Assembly: GCA_028287665.1 (NCBI GenBank)
Contig: JAQBPF010000361.1
Location: 1 to 8,030, forward strand
Origin: Deinococcus sp.
Lineage (GTDB): Bacteria > Deinococcota > Deinococci > Deinococcales > Deinococcaceae
Length of the DNA: 8,030 nt
Direction: 5' to 3'
A program made the translations under genes and the position numbers. The notes beneath the pieces were generated by a model that was given only the letters and a program-made list of their open reading frames with translations, ran no database searches and had not been told where the DNA came from. Shown one piece after another: positions 7,040 to 8,030 of the stretch (position 1 is its first letter; the number at the start of each line of letters is the position of its first letter).

Positions 7040-7108
7040 GCGCGGGCAGTCTTTCCAGGCCATCACACTGGCCCGGTCTGGGCCATACACCCAGATAGGG
7101 GCGGGAGT

Positions 7109-7270
7109 TTACTCAGCAGCGTCCTGGGCAGGTGTGACGGTGTTGACCGTGTGCAGCAGGGCACGCACGGCCATGTAGCCCACCACGAAGAACAGCAGCG
7201 GCACCAGGTTTATATTCACTTCGGCGTCTTTTTCGGGGGTCAGGGCATTCTGGCGGCGAAACTTGATCAT
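7109..7270 (-). CDS. Small single-pass membrane protein, 53 residues
   Basis: A short frame running from ATG at 7270 to TAA at 7109. The product starts with a basic head (MIKFRRQ), has a charged stretch to about residue 17, then one hydrophobic segment (LVPLLFFVVGYMAVRALL, residues 22-39) and a short polar tail ending in acidic residues. The positive-inside rule predicts the N-terminus in the cytosol. Support comes from the clear domain-like layout, the TAGGCT hexamer 7 nt before the ATG (identical to the one before moxR), and the lack of any competing gene. I do not recognise a family. It is transcribed toward the 142-residue gene (82 nt between stop and ATG 7027) and away from tdh. Confidence 0.7.
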   Translation of the reverse strand: MIKFRRQNALTPEKDAEVNINLVPLLFFVVGYMAVRALLHTVNTVTPAQDAAE

Positions 7271-7277
7271 GTCTTAC

Positions 7278-7283
7278 AGCCTA
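7278..7283 (-). promoter_or_regulatory. Putative -10 element of the 53-residue protein gene
   Basis: On the - strand TAGGCT ends 7 nt before the ATG, with no Shine-Dalgarno in the gap. It is the same hexamer as at the moxR start. I see no clear -35. Confidence 0.4.
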
Positions 7284-7509
7284 CGCGCCCGACATGACCG
7301 GGGAGCCACACTGAGGCTTGAGCCAGCGTTGACAAATGGAGTGGGCAGGTGCCGCAGCCCTGAGGGTCTGGGGCTCTCTTTCTGTGGCCCGCTATTCCGG
7401 CCAAGCGTGAAGGCCGACATTGCGCGGCCTGCCTAGAGGAGATAGAACCGTTCCCGTGACCCTTCATGCTGCTCCCACCACCTCTGAGCCTGCTCAACCG
7501 CCGACCACC

Positions 7510-8030
7510 ATGCGGGCGCTGAGCAAGCAACACGCCCGCGAAGGCATCTGGATGATCGAAACCGAGGTGCCGACCCCCGGCCCCAACGACCTGCTGATCC
7601 GCGTCAAAAAGAGCAGCATCTGCGGCACCGACGTCCATATTTACAGGTGGGACGAATGGGCGCAGCACACCATTCCGGTGCCGATGGTGGTGGGCCACGA
7701 ATATGTGGGCGTGGTGGCGGGCCTGGGCAGCGAGGTGCGCGGCTTTGCGGTGGGCGACCGGGTGAGCGGTGAGGGTCACGTGACCTGCGGACACTGCCGG
7801 AATTGCCGTGCAGGACGCCGCCACCTGTGCCGCAATACCCTGGGCGTGGGCGTGAACCGTCCGGGCAGCTTTGCCGAATATCTGGTGCTGCCTGCCTTCA
7901 ATGCCTTCAAAATTCCCGACGATATTTCGAATGAGGTGGCGGCTATTTTTGACCCCTTCGGCAACGCCGTGCACACGGCTCTCAGCTTTGATCTGGTGGG
8001 TGAAGACGTGCTGATCACGGGCGCGGGGCC
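7510..8030 (+). CDS. tdh: L-threonine 3-dehydrogenase, 3' partial
   Basis: A zinc-dependent, NAD-linked medium-chain dehydrogenase that oxidises L-threonine to 2-amino-3-oxobutyrate, normally followed by Kbl cleavage to glycine and acetyl-CoA. The visible 173 residues are about half of the roughly 340-residue family. Cys38 (SICGTD) and His63 (VGHEYVG) are the catalytic-zinc ligands, and Cys93, 96, 99 and 107 (TCGHCRNC and LCRN) form the structural-zinc lobe. With ATG 7510 these positions equal those of E. coli Tdh, which supports this start. Further Tdh-specific blocks are [20 protein letters not shown] and [16 protein letters not shown]. The window ends at the opening of the Rossmann glycine motif. 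No ribosome-binding site precedes ATG 7510. An in-frame GTG at 7456 with TAGAAC 7 nt before it would add 18 Pro/Thr/Ala-rich residues and may be the true start. Whether kbl follows cannot be seen. Confidence 0.95.
   Translation, partial: MRALSKQHAREGIWMIETEVPTPGPNDLLIRVKKSSICGTDVHIYRWDEWAQHTIPVPMVVGHEYVGVVAGLGSEVRGFAVGDRVSGEGHVTCGHCRNCRAGRRHLCRNTLGVGVNRPGSFAEYLVLPAFNAFKIPDDISNEVAAIFDPFGNAVHTALSFDLVGEDVLITGAG

Noticed and set aside
7329..7334. TTGACA as a -35 for tdh
   Set aside because: The hexamer is perfect, but the region 15-19 nt downstream is GC-rich with no -10-like sequence, and it lies over 120 bp from either tdh start.
7271..7455. Riboswitch or T-box in the region upstream of tdh
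   Set aside because: Only a short GGCC-type stem (about 7398-7415) is visible. No T-box consensus or recognisable aptamer core was found.
7267..7974. - strand frame of 235 codons opposite tdh
   Set aside because: His/Ala/Gly-rich product without motifs, opposite strongly conserved Tdh sequence.

Overview
The window is GC-rich and tightly packed, and it reads as chromosomal DNA of a Deinococcus-type bacterium. Three things point there. It carries a futalosine hydrolase, an enzyme of the alternative menaquinone route used by Deinococcus-Thermus among others. Nearly every independent gene start lacks a Shine-Dalgarno sequence and instead has a TAnnnT-like hexamer 6-9 nt before the ATG, the arrangement known for leaderless mRNAs in Deinococcus. 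The codon usage is also high-GC throughout. The genus is an inference; no rRNA or other decisive marker is present.

Layout from left to right: (1) the 3' part of a subtilisin-family (S8) serine protease on the + strand, cut by the left edge. (2) A convergent, standalone DnaQ-like DEDDh 3'-5' exonuclease on the - strand. (3) A 227-bp divergent intergenic region, then a two-gene + strand operon: a MoxR-family AAA+ ATPase followed 26 nt later by one very large membrane protein. That protein joins a DUF58 domain to a complete TgpA-like transglutaminase (DUF3488 membrane block, Cys-His-Asp core, C-terminal cytosolic tail). (4) A strong stem-loop after the operon, then mqnB (futalosine hydrolase). 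(5) Two - strand genes of unknown function: a 142-residue soluble protein and, upstream of it, a 53-residue single-pass membrane protein. (6) A divergent region, then the 5' half of tdh (L-threonine 3-dehydrogenase), cut by the right edge.

Only the MoxR/DUF58-TgpA pair clearly works as a unit. MoxR ATPases, DUF58 proteins and TgpA-type transglutaminases are commonly encoded side by side, and here the last two are one polypeptide, which fixes them at 1:1 at the membrane. The other genes look like independent housekeeping functions: menaquinone synthesis, threonine catabolism, DNA proofreading or repair, and extracellular proteolysis. I see no mobile element, CRISPR array, tRNA or rRNA. No gene-free stretch exceeds 300 bp; the longest, between the 53-residue gene and tdh, is at most 239 bp.
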